DNA of 64,000 bases from Bradyrhizobium sp. AZCC 2262 (GCF_036924535.1 NZ_JAZHRT010000001.1:4650001-4714000), one strand, 5' to 3'. Shown: positions 1 through 8,998, counted from the stretch's first letter. Notes: generated by a model from the sequence alone, not told the origin. A program made the numbers and translations.

Positions 1-1618
1 TCATCATATGAAGCGCGTCGACGTCGTCCTTGTCCCATTCGATGAAGGTGCGGTCGTCCATCGCCGCGTTGCCGATCGGTACATAGGTGTCGAGCCGGTC
101 CTGCGTCAGCACATAGCCGCCGACATGCTGCGACAGATGACGCGGGAATTCGATCAGCTCGGTGGCGAGCTCGACCGCAAGCTCAACCATCGCATTTTGC
201 GGATCGAGCCCGGCCTGCCGGACCTGCATTTCGTTGAGGCCCTTGCCCCAGCTTCCCCACACGGTGTCGGCGAGCGCCGCGGTGACGTCTTCCGTCAGCC
301 CCAGCGCCTTGCCGACGTCACGGATCGCGCTGCGCGGGCGATAATGGATGACGGTGGCGATAATCGCGGCGCGGTGGCGGCCGTAGCGGCGATAGACATA
401 TTGCATCACCTCCTCGCGCCGCGAATGTTCGAAATCGACGTCGATGTCGGGCGGCTCCAGCCGCTCCTTGGAAATGAAGCGCTCGAACAGGAGATCAACC
501 TTGGTCGGGTCAACCGAGGTGATGCCGAGCACGTAGCAGACAGCCGAGTTGGCCGCCGAGCCCCGGCCCTGGCACAGGATGTTCTGGCTGCGCGCATAAT
601 GGACGATGTCGTGCACGGTGAGAAAATAATGCGCGTATTTGAGCTCGGCGATCAGCGCGAGTTCCTTGCACAAGGTGGCGCGCAACGTGTCAGAGATCTC
701 GCCGTCGAAATATTTGTCGACGCCGGCCCAGGTCAGATCCTCCAGATGCTGCTGCGCGGTCTTGCCCGGCGGCACCGGCTCGTCCGGATACTGGTATTTG
801 AGTTGGTCGAGCGAAAACGAAATGCGCTTGGCAAAGCGCATGGTTTCAGCGATGGCTTCCGGAATATCGCGAAACAGCCGCGCCATTTCGTGGGGCAGCT
901 TGAGGTACCGCTCGGCATTGGCCTCGAGCCGCCTGCCGATGGCGTCAATCGTCGTCTTCTCGCGGATACAGGTGAGCACGTCCTGCAGCGGGCGGCGCGC
1001 GGGATGATGGTACAGCACCTCGTTGGTCGCCAGCAGCGGCACTTTAGCGGCCAGCGCCAGCCGATGCAGCCGGGCCAGCCGACGCTTGTCATCGCCGCGG
1101 TAGAGCAGGCTTGCGGCAAGCCAGACGCCATCGGCGCGGCTGTTGTTCAGTTGCCGCAGAATTTCTTGCGCATTCGCCGCGTCGAAACGATGCGGCAGCG
1201 CCAGCACCAGAAGCTGGCCCTCGGCGAATTCAAGCAGATCATCGAGCTTAAGATGGCATTCGCCCTTCTCGATCCGCGTGATGTCGTCGCCGCGCTTGCC
1301 GCGGGTGAGCAACTGGCAGAGCCGGCCATAGGCTGTGCGGTCACGCGGATAGACCAGGATGTCGGGCGTGCCGTCGATGAAGACGAGCCGCGTGCCGATC
1401 AGGAGTTTTGGCTTATGCGTGACCTCGGGGTTATCCAGTTCCTTCCAGGCGCGCACCACGCCGGCCAGCGTGTTGTGGTCGGCGATGCCGATGACGGGAA
1501 TGCCGAGTTCACTGGCCTGATGCACATAGGCGCGCGGATCGGAACCGCCGCGCAGGAACGAGAAATTGGTGGTGATGCCGATTTCGGCATAACCGGGAAT
1601 GTTCGCAAGGTTTTTCAT
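1..1618 (-). CDS. dnaE2: Error-prone DNA polymerase DnaE2 (ImuC), N-terminal part, cut by window edge
   Basis: Translesion DNA polymerase of the C family that acts with ImuA and ImuB in SOS mutagenesis. Reading leftward from ATG at 1618 the protein begins MKNLANIPGYAEIGITTNFS and stays open to base 1, about 539 residues, roughly half of a typical DnaE2 of about 1,050 residues. The N-terminal PHP domain is recognisable (SFLRGGSDPRAYV, GIADHNTLAGVVRA), and the polymerase core shows QGRGSAANSAVCYVLGI and PDIDVDFEHSRREEVMQY, the catalytic aspartate region of C-family polymerases. The ATG overlaps the imuB stop as ATGA (1615-1618), so translation is coupled. Gene order imuA-imuB-dnaE2 is the classical SOS mutagenesis cassette. 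Confidence 0.96.
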   Translation of the reverse strand, partial: MKNLANIPGYAEIGITTNFSFLRGGSDPRAYVHQASELGIPVIGIADHNTLAGVVRAWKELDNPEVTHKPKLLIGTRLVFIDGTPDILVYPRDRTAYGRLCQLLTRGKRGDDITRIEKGECHLKLDDLLEFAEGQLLVLALPHRFDAANAQEILRQLNNSRADGVWLAASLLYRGDDKRRLARLHRLALAAKVPLLATNEVLYHHPARRPLQDVLTCIREKTTIDAIGRRLEANAERYLKLPHEMARLFRDIPEAIAETMRFAKRISFSLDQLKYQYPDEPVPPGKTAQQHLEDLTWAGVDKYFDGEISDTLRATLCKELALIAELKYAHYFLTVHDIVHYARSQNILCQGRGSAANSAVCYVLGITSVDPTKVDLLFERFISKERLEPPDIDVDFEHSRREEVMQYVYRRYGRHRAAIIATVIHYRPRSAIRDVGKALGLTEDVTAALADTVWGSWGKGLNEMQVRQAGLDPQNAMVELAVELATELIEFPRHLSQHVGGYVLTQDRLDTYVPIGNAAMDDRTFIEWDKDDVDALHMM

Positions 1619-3336
1619 GCGAACAGCCCGTGCACGAACCATCTGACCGGCGCGGGCTCGCCTTCCGCGTCTGCCAGCTCGCTTTCATAGAGCCCGTCGC
1701 GAAAGATCCAGAAACGAAGTCCCGCCTCGTCCTCGATGCGAAAATAATCCCGCGTCGGGCCGTCGCCGTTTTGCTTCCACCATTCCATGGCGATGCGTTC
1801 GGGGCCCTCCACCCGCACCACCGCATGCGTCACGCGGCGCCAGGTGAACTGATGCGGCGGACCATCAGGCACCGTTGCAAACGGCACCTTGATGGGCTCC
1901 GGTTTTTCGAACAGCCGCAACGGCCGCAGCGGCGGTTCGCTTTCGATACGCTCCGGCCAAGCCGCCTGCGCTGCGGCCGCCAGATGGTGCTGCGCTGTTA
2001 CGGCCAACACGGCGCTTTCAGGGATGTGGGTATCCTGCGGCAGATGAACGACCACGCGCTTGCCCCCGATGCGCGCGGCGATGCGATCGATCAGCGCGGC
2101 CAGTTGATCATTGTCATGGACATTGGCGTCGAGATCGCGCTGCTGTTGCACCACGATTTCGGTGCGGCTGGCGGACAACCTGATCAGATCGAAGCCGAAG
2201 CCGGGATCGAGGGGATCGTTGAGCGCATCGAGCCGCTCGCGAAACAGGCGGTCGATCATATCAGCCTTCGTCACCGGACGGCCGGTATCGACCGAGATCG
2301 TGCGCACCGCGCCGTCGGTGCGAAAAAAACTGGCTTCCAGCCGCCGCGCGCCCTTGCCCTGTTTGTCCATCGCCGTGACCAGCATGGCAGCGAGCGCGGA
2401 CAGGTTCATTGCGATCACGGTGTCGGTGGCGACCGGTTCGGGAAAGCGTTTTTCGACGATGTAATCCGGCGGCGGTTTTCGGGGGCTGATCGGCGCATCG
2501 CCCTCGCCCAGCGCCTGCTCCAATAATGTGGTGAAGCCGGCGCCGAACCGTGCCGTGATTTCGTGGCGCCCGCGCGAGGCGACGTCGCCGATGGTCTTTA
2601 ACCCCGCACGGCGCAGGCCGCCGGTGATGGCGTCACCGGCGCCGAGCGTGGAGACCGGCAGCGGGCTGACGGCCTCCGCCTCCTCGCCATCGGCAATGAT
2701 TTGTCCCGCACCATGCCGCGTCAGGGTCCGGGCGCAGATCGAGGTCGAGGCGATCGCGGCGCTGACGGCAAAGCCGCGGCGGCTCAGCGCGCCGCTCACG
2801 ATCTGCAGCAGCGCGCGCTCGCCGCCGAACAGATGGGCGCAGCCGGTGATGTCGAGATAGAGCCCATGCGGCGGATCGAGCGCCACCAATGGGGTAAAGC
2901 GGTCGCACCAGTCGGCGATGTCTTCGAGCATCTTGCGGTCGGCGACCTCGTCGGCGTCGAACACCGTCAATTCGGGGCAGATCGCGCGGGCATTGGCGAG
3001 TGGCAGGCCGATCGAGAGGCCGGCCTGTACGGCCAGATCGTCGAGCGAATGGATCAGGATAGCGTTATGCTGCTTGGCAACGACGACGCTGGGGAAGGTT
3101 TGAGTCACCTCTCCCGCTTGCGGGGGAGGTCGGATCGCATCCCCACCCCAACCCTCCCCCGCAAGCGGGAGAGGGGGCGCACCGTTCGTATTGCAAGCAG
3201 CGTGGCTCGCAACTGTTTTGGAATTTTCAGCTTGCGCGGCGCTGGCCTGCATAAGCCGCCGCTTGATGCGGTCGATGGGCAGGCGTGGCAGCCACAGGCT
3301 GAGGATACGACGCCGGTTCGCTGAAGAGGCACTCAT
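1615..3336 (-). CDS. imuB: ImuB, Y-family polymerase-like mutasome subunit
   Basis: A 573-residue DinB/Y-family protein without polymerase activity that, in this family, links ImuA and DnaE2 to the sliding clamp. The start chosen is MSASSANRRRILSLWLPRLP, after which the Y-family fold follows (LYLDITGCAHLFGG, TISVDTGRPVTKADMIDRLF). The acidic residues that bind metal in active Y polymerases are missing from the N-terminus, as is usual for ImuB. The C-terminal half carries PLRPLRLFEKPEP, a plausible clamp-binding segment, and the ImuB tail ending VRWFVHGLFA. About 28 residues near position 51-78 are encoded by a palindromic repeat that has entered the reading frame. The start overlaps the end of imuA by about 110 bases, and the stop overlaps dnaE2 by ATGA. 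Confidence 0.95.
   Translation of the reverse strand: MSASSANRRRILSLWLPRLPIDRIKRRLMQASAAQAENSKTVASHAACNTNGAPPLPLAGEGWGGDAIRPPPQAGEVTQTFPSVVVAKQHNAILIHSLDDLAVQAGLSIGLPLANARAICPELTVFDADEVADRKMLEDIADWCDRFTPLVALDPPHGLYLDITGCAHLFGGERALLQIVSGALSRRGFAVSAAIASTSICARTLTRHGAGQIIADGEEAEAVSPLPVSTLGAGDAITGGLRRAGLKTIGDVASRGRHEITARFGAGFTTLLEQALGEGDAPISPRKPPPDYIVEKRFPEPVATDTVIAMNLSALAAMLVTAMDKQGKGARRLEASFFRTDGAVRTISVDTGRPVTKADMIDRLFRERLDALNDPLDPGFGFDLIRLSASRTEIVVQQQRDLDANVHDNDQLAALIDRIAARIGGKRVVVHLPQDTHIPESAVLAVTAQHHLAAAAQAAWPERIESEPPLRPLRLFEKPEPIKVPFATVPDGPPHQFTWRRVTHAVVRVEGPERIAMEWWKQNGDGPTRDYFRIEDEAGLRFWIFRDGLYESELADAEGEPAPVRWFVHGLFA
3108..3174. repeat. Palindromic repeat inserted in frame within imuB
   Basis: Two 22-base arms (3108-3129 and 3153-3174) are perfect reverse complements separated by 23 bases. 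The element resembles intergenic palindromes with a cccgcaagcggga core that are widespread in Bradyrhizobium and relatives. Here it lies inside imuB and is read as PLPLAGEGWGGDAIRPPPQA without breaking the frame. Confidence 0.9.
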
Positions 3337-4021
3337 CACATTTCCATTCCATGATCCAGCGGCCGACCGGGCCATGACGGTTACGAACCAGTTGCGCGTC
3401 GAAAACAGGCGCGCCCCAGGCGTGCCAGGGCGTAGACGGCGGCGAATGCGCCGCGCGCACGATCCATCGGGTTTCCGCGGTCGAGGGCCGCGGCTCCGCC
3501 GCCATCCGCAGCAGCAAGGCGGTGACGCCGGAGGCTGCCGCGGCCAATGTGAGCTTGCGGCTGGCGACGAGATCGAGCTGGCGCGCCTGCCCCCAGACTT
3601 CCAGCACGACGGCGCCGAGCGCATCGCAGGCCAGCGCGTCGGCGGCGGTCCGCAACGCGGCGTCGGTGTCGGCGGCGCGCACGGTCACCAGTAACCGCGG
3701 ATCGAGACCCAATTCGCAAAGCCCGCTCATCGACAGCGCGCCGGATTCAATTTCCGAAAAATCCTGTCGTACCCAGACCAGCGGCCGGCGCGGCGATACC
3801 CTTCCCGAAAGTCCTGCGATGAAGCCCGTGGCCGCCGCGCTCTGATGGCCCTCGGCGAACACTTCATGCACCGCTGCGACCGCAAGCCCGCCGCACAGCA
3901 CAGAATCCGCTGCCGCATGGCCGAGCGCGACCTTGTTGAGGTCATGCGCATCGCCATGCGTCTCCAGGCGCTCGATGCTTCCGCGCAAAGTTGCAAGCGT
4001 GCTTGTACGTGCGGTGCTCAT
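3227..4021 (-). CDS. imuA: ImuA, RecA-like SOS mutagenesis protein
   Basis: ImuA (SulA/RecA-like family) is the first gene of the SOS-inducible translesion synthesis operon. The 264-residue product starts MSTARTSTLATLRGSIERLE and has the family features VHEVFAEGHQSAAATGF and RRPLVWVRQDFSEIESG, with no complete Walker A motif, as expected for ImuA. It lies directly upstream of imuB and its C-terminus overlaps the imuB start. A LexA operator sits 65 bases upstream of its ATG, so it is very likely repressed by LexA and induced by DNA damage. Acts in the cytoplasm. Confidence 0.93.
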   Translation of the reverse strand: MSTARTSTLATLRGSIERLETHGDAHDLNKVALGHAAADSVLCGGLAVAAVHEVFAEGHQSAAATGFIAGLSGRVSPRRPLVWVRQDFSEIESGALSMSGLCELGLDPRLLVTVRAADTDAALRTAADALACDALGAVVLEVWGQARQLDLVASRKLTLAAAASGVTALLLRMAAEPRPSTAETRWIVRAAHSPPSTPWHAWGAPVFDAQLVRNRHGPVGRWIMEWKCDECLFSEPASYPQPVAATPAHRPHQAAAYAGQRRAS

Positions 4022-4085
4022 GCCCCGCTCCTCGGAAATTTTGGCCTTTACCGCTTTTTCCTATGAACCCGCGGCTGGCTCATTT

Positions 4086-4100
4086 GTTCATGATATGTTC
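4086..4100. promoter_or_regulatory. LexA operator (SOS box), alphaproteobacterial type
   Basis: The sequence GTTC-ATGATAT-GTTC is an exact match to the direct-repeat LexA consensus of alphaproteobacteria (GTTC-N7-GTTC). It lies 65 bases upstream of imuA on one side and 83 bases upstream of the radical SAM gene on the other, so one LexA site may control both transcription units. Confidence 0.9.
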
Positions 4101-4182
4101 TAATATAAAGCTAACCGGCCCGGCAGAGTCAATCGGGATCGACACTTTGACGATTCATGAGTGGAATCAAAGGGATCTTGGG

Positions 4183-5421
4183 ATGGACGTGCAACGTAAG
4201 CTGGAAATCCTGGCGGATGCTGCGAAATACGATGCTTCCTGCGCTTCCTCAGGGACAGAAAAGCGGGATTCCAGTGACGGCAAGGGCCTCGGCTCGACCG
4301 CGCCGGGCATGGGCATCTGCCATTCCTACGCGCCGGACGGACGCTGCATCTCGCTGTTGAAGGTACTGCTCACCAACGCCTGCAATTACGATTGCTTATA
4401 TTGCGTCAACCGCACTTCTTCGAACGTGCCGCGGGCGCGCTTCACCGTCGACGAGGTGGTGAAGCTGACGATCGACTTCTATCGCCGCAACTACATCGAG
4501 GGATTGTTTCTCTCCTCCGGCATCATCCGCAGCGCCGACTACACCATGGAGCAAGTGGTTTCTGTCGCGCGAAAACTGCGCGAGGAGCATCACTTCCGCG
4601 GCTACATTCATCTCAAGACCATTCCGGAGGCCGACGATGCGCTGATCGCGGAGGCCGGCAAATATGCCGACCGCCTCAGCATCAACATCGAAATGCCACT
4701 GGAGAACAGCCTCGCCAAATTTGCGCCGGAAAAGGACGTGCGCGCGATCCGTCGCACCATGGGCCGGTTGCGGCTGAAGCTCGACGAGGCGCAGGAGAAC
4801 AACCTGGCCGCAACGCAAGCAAAGCCGCCGCGCTTCGCCCCCGCCGGGCAGAGCACGCAGATGATCATCGGCGCTGATACCGCCAGCGACAAAACCATCC
4901 TCGATACCAGCGCCAATCTCTACGGCTCCTACCGGCTCAAGCGAGTCTATTATTCGGCCTTCAGCCCGATCCCCGACGCCAGCCGCGCGCTGCCACTCGT
5001 TCCCCCGCCGCTGCTTCGCGAGCACCGGCTCTACCAGGCTGACTGGCTGATGCGGTTTTACGGTTTTGACGCTGGCGAGATCGTCGAGGAGACCGCCGGC
5101 ATGCTGCCGCTCGACATCGATCCGAAACTGGCCTGGGCGCTGCGCCACCGCGACCGCTTCCCGCTCGATGTCGCAACCGCAAGCCGCGAGGATCTATTGC
5201 GCGTGCCCGGCTTCGGCACCAGGGCTGTCGACCGCATCATCGCCACGCGCCGCCTGACCTCGATCCGCTTGGCCGACCTGGTGCGGCTGCATATCCCCCA
5301 GAAGAGGACGCTGCCGTTCATCGTGCTCAGCGATCACCGCCCCTCGCCGCATCTGCTCGATGGCGCGGGGCTGGCGGAAAGATTCAAGCCGAAGGCGACG
5401 CAATTGGGATTTGGGTTTTGA
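4183..5421 (+). CDS. Putative DNA modification/repair radical SAM protein (partner of UDG-family protein)
   Basis: A 412-residue radical SAM protein with the CX3CX2C cluster motif at C67, C71 and C74 (NACNYDCLYC). The C-terminal part carries a helix-hairpin-helix DNA-binding element (LLRVPGFGTRAVDRIIATRR). It belongs to the radical SAM family that is almost always found beside a UDG-family gene. The reaction is not known; a role in DNA repair or modification is inferred from the HhH and context. Start chosen at ATG 4183 because the family conservation begins MDVQRKLEILADAAKYDASC; in-frame codons further upstream lie across the LexA operator. The downstream UdgX gene begins 22 bases after the stop, so both are probably one SOS-inducible operon. 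Confidence 0.88.
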   Translation: MDVQRKLEILADAAKYDASCASSGTEKRDSSDGKGLGSTAPGMGICHSYAPDGRCISLLKVLLTNACNYDCLYCVNRTSSNVPRARFTVDEVVKLTIDFYRRNYIEGLFLSSGIIRSADYTMEQVVSVARKLREEHHFRGYIHLKTIPEADDALIAEAGKYADRLSINIEMPLENSLAKFAPEKDVRAIRRTMGRLRLKLDEAQENNLAATQAKPPRFAPAGQSTQMIIGADTASDKTILDTSANLYGSYRLKRVYYSAFSPIPDASRALPLVPPPLLREHRLYQADWLMRFYGFDAGEIVEETAGMLPLDIDPKLAWALRHRDRFPLDVATASREDLLRVPGFGTRAVDRIIATRRLTSIRLADLVRLHIPQKRTLPFIVLSDHRPSPHLLDGAGLAERFKPKATQLGFGF

Positions 5422-5443
5422 CGTCATTGCGAGGAGGAGAAAC

Positions 5444-6883
5444 ATGCACCACACCACCCTCGACAGCGAAACCGATTTCGATGGCTGGCGCAAAGCGGCC
5501 CGCGCGTTGGCGCTGAACGATGTAAAACCGTCCGACGTGATATGGCGCGTGGCGGGAGATGCGCCGGAACTGTTCGCGCCGACGCCACCGCTGGAGCCGC
5601 AGGGTACCTTCAGCGTATCGGCCAGATTCGTCGAACTGACGGAGGTCGCAATCCTGCACCGCAACCCGGAGCGGTTCGCCCTCCTCTACCGCCTGCTATA
5701 CCGGCTACGAAGTCACCATGATCTTCTTGATATCGCGACCGATTCCGATGTGGCCGAAGTCACGGCGATGGCCAAGACCGTGCGCTGCGACGAGCACAAG
5801 ATGCATGCCTTTGTCCGCTTCCGCGAAGTCGGCCGCGAACAGAACTCGCACTTCGTCGCCTGGTTCGAACCAGAGCACCACATCGTCGAACTGGCCGCGC
5901 CGTTCTTCGCCCGCCGCTTCGCCGACATGCCCTGGTCGATCCTGACGCCCGATGTCTGCGCGCATTGGGACGGCCATGCCGTCACTATCACGCCGGGCGT
6001 GGCCAAGAGCGAAGCTCCGAGCGCGGATCGGCTGGAAGAAACCTGGCGGAGCTATTACGCCAGCATTTTCAATCCTGCCCGGCTGAAAGTTCAGGCCATG
6101 CAGAAGGAGATGCCCCGTAAATACTGGAGGAACCTGCCGGAAGCCTCGTTGATTAAGCCCCTGATCGAAGGCGCCGGACGCACCGCAAGCGCGATGATCG
6201 CGAACCCGGCGACCAAACCGCACAAGCCGCAGAAACGGCTGGAACCGGCCAAGGCAGACGAAATGGCACGCAAACATGCTGACGATATTGAGAAACTGCG
6301 CGAGGAAGCCGCCGATTGCCGCGCCTGCCCTCTCTACAAGGATGCCACCCAGACCGTGTTCGGCGAAGGGCAACAGACGGCGCGGATGATGCTGGTCGGC
6401 GAGCAGCCGGGCGACAAGGAAGATCTCGCCGGCAAACCGTTCGTCGGACCCGCCGGCCAGATGCTCGACCGCGCGCTGGAAGAGGCCGGGATCGACCGCC
6501 GCACAGTTTACGTCACCAATGCGGTCAAACATTTCAAGTTTGTGCCGCGCGGAAAAATCCGCCTGCACCAGAAGCCGAATACGCCGGAGATCAGAGCGTG
6601 CCGGCAATGGTATGAACGGGAACTGGCCGCAATCAGGCCCGATCTGGTGGTGGCAATGGGGGCCACCGCGGCGCAAAGCGTGCTCGGGAAAATTACTCCG
6701 ATCAACAAGAACCGGGGCCGCCCGATCGATCTCGACGACGGCACCAGGGCACTGGTGACGGTGCACCCGTCCTACCTGTTGCGATTGCCCGACGCCGAGG
6801 CCAAGGCGCTGGAATACCAGCGCTTCGTCGAGGATCTGAAGATGGCGGCCGACCTGCTGCGAAGATCGGCGCGCGCGGCCTGA
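5444..6883 (+). CDS. udgX: UdgX-type uracil-DNA glycosylase fused to an N-terminal DUF4130-like domain
   Basis: A 479-residue two-domain protein. Residues about 1-240 match the DUF4130-type domain that accompanies the radical SAM partner (DEHKMHAFVRFREV, YYASIFNPARLKVQAMQKEM). Residues about 285-470 are a UDG-superfamily domain with CRAC (C292, C295), motif A GEQPGDKEDLAGKPFVGPAG, a loop RGKIRLHQKP containing H375, a further cysteine C386, and motif C HPSYLLR. The KxRxH loop is the hallmark of UdgX, which bonds covalently to DNA after uracil excision. The start at 5444 has a strong Shine-Dalgarno (gaggagga) just upstream. Probably co-transcribed with the radical SAM gene and LexA regulated. 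Confidence 0.9.
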   Translation: MHHTTLDSETDFDGWRKAARALALNDVKPSDVIWRVAGDAPELFAPTPPLEPQGTFSVSARFVELTEVAILHRNPERFALLYRLLYRLRSHHDLLDIATDSDVAEVTAMAKTVRCDEHKMHAFVRFREVGREQNSHFVAWFEPEHHIVELAAPFFARRFADMPWSILTPDVCAHWDGHAVTITPGVAKSEAPSADRLEETWRSYYASIFNPARLKVQAMQKEMPRKYWRNLPEASLIKPLIEGAGRTASAMIANPATKPHKPQKRLEPAKADEMARKHADDIEKLREEAADCRACPLYKDATQTVFGEGQQTARMMLVGEQPGDKEDLAGKPFVGPAGQMLDRALEEAGIDRRTVYVTNAVKHFKFVPRGKIRLHQKPNTPEIRACRQWYERELAAIRPDLVVAMGATAAQSVLGKITPINKNRGRPIDLDDGTRALVTVHPSYLLRLPDAEAKALEYQRFVEDLKMAADLLRRSARAA

Positions 6884-7310
6884 ATTTCCGGCACCCGGCA
6901 GCCGCAATTTCCCGAGAAATATAACGAGGAAATTGACAATCGCATCTGCAACCGTTAATTGATGGGAGACGCAATCGCATTCTCAAGGGAATGTGGGACG
7001 TCTGGTCACGCCACGACGCTCCCATACGGTCGACGCGCTGCGCGGTCCACTTCAGCCCCGGCGCCGTGCAGCGCGCGACCCACTTTCTTGCGACGCGAGT
7101 TCCCGCATGACACGCGACGGCGCGCCAACAATCGACAGCACGCGCCCGCAAAGCCCCAACGATTCCAACAGGAAGCCTCCAACGCTGCGCTGACGTGCGC
7201 GCGATCGCCTGATCCGACCGGCCAGGGCAATGCTTGCGCCTGTCATCTAACCTTCAAGTCCCTCGGTCAAAGATGCCCCTCTTCTCAGAATATTACGACG
7301 GGGGGTCAGA
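6884..7310. other. Intergenic region before the phosphate transporter gene
   Basis: This 427-base stretch has no convincing gene. The left part is AT-richer just after the udgX stop, and the right part holds a Pho-box-like sequence and the gggggtcag ribosome binding site of the transporter. Confidence 0.6.
7240..7257 (+). promoter_or_regulatory. Possible PhoB binding site (Pho box)
   Basis: CTGTCAT-CTAA-CCTTCAA has one perfect half site of the Pho box (CTGTCAT) and a degenerate second half at the correct 11-base spacing. It lies 53 bases upstream of a PiT transporter gene, a class that PhoB represses in some rhizobia. One half site is weak, so this is a candidate only. Confidence 0.4.
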
Positions 7311-8942
7311 ATGACCGACATTGCACTCAATTCATCGATGGCCGACGACGCGGCGCCTGTCCAGCCTGCCTCGCGGCCGAACCTCGACAAGGGGTTCAAT
7401 CCGCTGACCATGATCCTGTTCTTCGGCATCCTTGCCGCCGGACTGCTGTACGTCGCCTACAGCATCTACGCCGACATCGACGCGACCGGCATGCGGGTCA
7501 CCGCCTACCTGCCCTATGTCCTGCTGTTCGTGGCGCTCCTGATCGCGCTCGGCTTCGAATTCGTCAACGGTTTCCACGACACCGCCAACGCGGTCGCGAC
7601 CGTGATCTATACCCATTCGCTGCCGGCGGAATTCGCCGTGATGTGGTCGGGCTTTTTCAACTTCCTCGGCGTGCTGCTCTCCTCGGGCGCGGTCGCCTTC
7701 GGCATCGTCTCGCTGCTGCCGGTGGAATTGATCCTGCAGGTCGGTAGCAGCGCCGGCTTCGCGATGGTGTTCGCGCTGCTGATCGCGGCCATCATCTGGA
7801 ACCTCGGCACCTGGTATTTCGGCCTGCCGGCATCCTCTTCGCACACGCTGATCGGCTCGATCATCGGCGTCGGCATCGCCAATGCGCTGATGCGCGGCCG
7901 TGACGGCACCTCGGGCGTCGACTGGAGCAAGGCGACCGAGATCGGTTATGCGCTGCTGCTCTCGCCGCTGTTCGGCTTCATCATGGCGGCGATCCTGCTG
8001 CTGGTGCTGAAGTTCATCGTGCGCAATCCGGCACTGTATGCTGCGCCGGAAGGCAACAAGCCGCCGCCGCTGTGGATCCGTGGCATCCTGATTGCGACCT
8101 GCACCGGCGTCAGCTTCGCGCACGGCTCCAACGACGGCCAGAAAGGCATGGGCCTGATCATGCTGATCCTGATCGGCACGGTGCCGACCGCCTATGCGCT
8201 GAACCGCGCGCTGCCGGAATCCCAGATAGCACAGTTCCAGAAGACCTCGGACGCCGCCTCCAAGGTGGTCGCCGCCAAGGGTGCCGGCCACAGCATCATC
8301 GGCGATCCCAGGCCCGCGGTGACGCAATACGTCGCCACCCGCCAGATCAGCGAAGGCACCTATCCCTCGCTGTCCGTGCTGGTGAAGGACGTCGGCGAGC
8401 AGGTCCTGAAATACGGCTCGCTGAACAAGGTGCCGGCCGAAGCCGTCGGCAATACCCGCAACGACATGTACCTGACTTCGGAAGCGATCCGCTTCCTGAT
8501 GAAGGACAAGGAAAACGATCTGAAGAAGGATGAGGTCGATACCCTCAAGGCCTACAAGGGCTCACTCGACTCAGCCACCAAGTTCATCCCGCTCTGGGTC
8601 AAGATCGCGGTGGCGATTGCGCTCGGGCTGGGCACCATGATCGGCTGGAAGCGCATCGTCGTCACCGTCGGCGAAAAGATCGGCAAGACGCATCTGACCT
8701 ACGCGCAGGGCGCCTCTGCCGAGCTGGTTGCCGCCGCCACGATCGGCGCCGCCGACGTGTTCGGTCTGCCGGTTTCCACCACCCATGTGCTGTCGTCCGG
8801 TGTCGCCGGCACGATGGCGGCTAACGGTTCGGGCCTGCAGATGGCGACCATTCGCAATCTACTGATGGCGTGGGTGCTGACGCTGCCGGCCGCGATCTGC
8901 CTGTCGGCAGGCCTCTACGTGCTGTTCTCGAATCTGTTCTGA
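7311..8942 (+). CDS. pit: Inorganic phosphate transporter, PiT family
   Basis: A 543-residue inner-membrane metal-phosphate symporter. The two PiT signature repeats are clear: GFEFVNGFHDTANAVATV in the first half and VSFAHGSNDGQKGMGLIM in the second, with VPTAYALN and FGLPASSSHTLIG / FGLPVSTTHVLSS as the paired internal repeats. Ten or more hydrophobic segments are visible, with a charged cytoplasmic loop at about residues 300-420. The ATG follows gggggtcag. It is followed by a strong terminator and then polyphosphate kinase, which suggests a phosphate uptake and storage neighbourhood. Length is typical for the long form of the family. Confidence 0.95.
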   Translation: MTDIALNSSMADDAAPVQPASRPNLDKGFNPLTMILFFGILAAGLLYVAYSIYADIDATGMRVTAYLPYVLLFVALLIALGFEFVNGFHDTANAVATVIYTHSLPAEFAVMWSGFFNFLGVLLSSGAVAFGIVSLLPVELILQVGSSAGFAMVFALLIAAIIWNLGTWYFGLPASSSHTLIGSIIGVGIANALMRGRDGTSGVDWSKATEIGYALLLSPLFGFIMAAILLLVLKFIVRNPALYAAPEGNKPPPLWIRGILIATCTGVSFAHGSNDGQKGMGLIMLILIGTVPTAYALNRALPESQIAQFQKTSDAASKVVAAKGAGHSIIGDPRPAVTQYVATRQISEGTYPSLSVLVKDVGEQVLKYGSLNKVPAEAVGNTRNDMYLTSEAIRFLMKDKENDLKKDEVDTLKAYKGSLDSATKFIPLWVKIAVAIALGLGTMIGWKRIVVTVGEKIGKTHLTYAQGASAELVAAATIGAADVFGLPVSTTHVLSSGVAGTMAANGSGLQMATIRNLLMAWVLTLPAAICLSAGLYVLFSNLF

Positions 8943-8998
8943 GTATCGGCGGTGCGGTGGAGCCGCTGCCATACAGGCAGCAGCCTCGACGGGTAGCG

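Noticed and set aside
8..1690. A 560-codon open frame on the plus strand opposite dnaE2
   Set aside because: It mirrors the codon pattern of dnaE2 on the other strand, lacks family likeness and has no ribosome binding site. Long antisense frames are common in GC-rich coding DNA.
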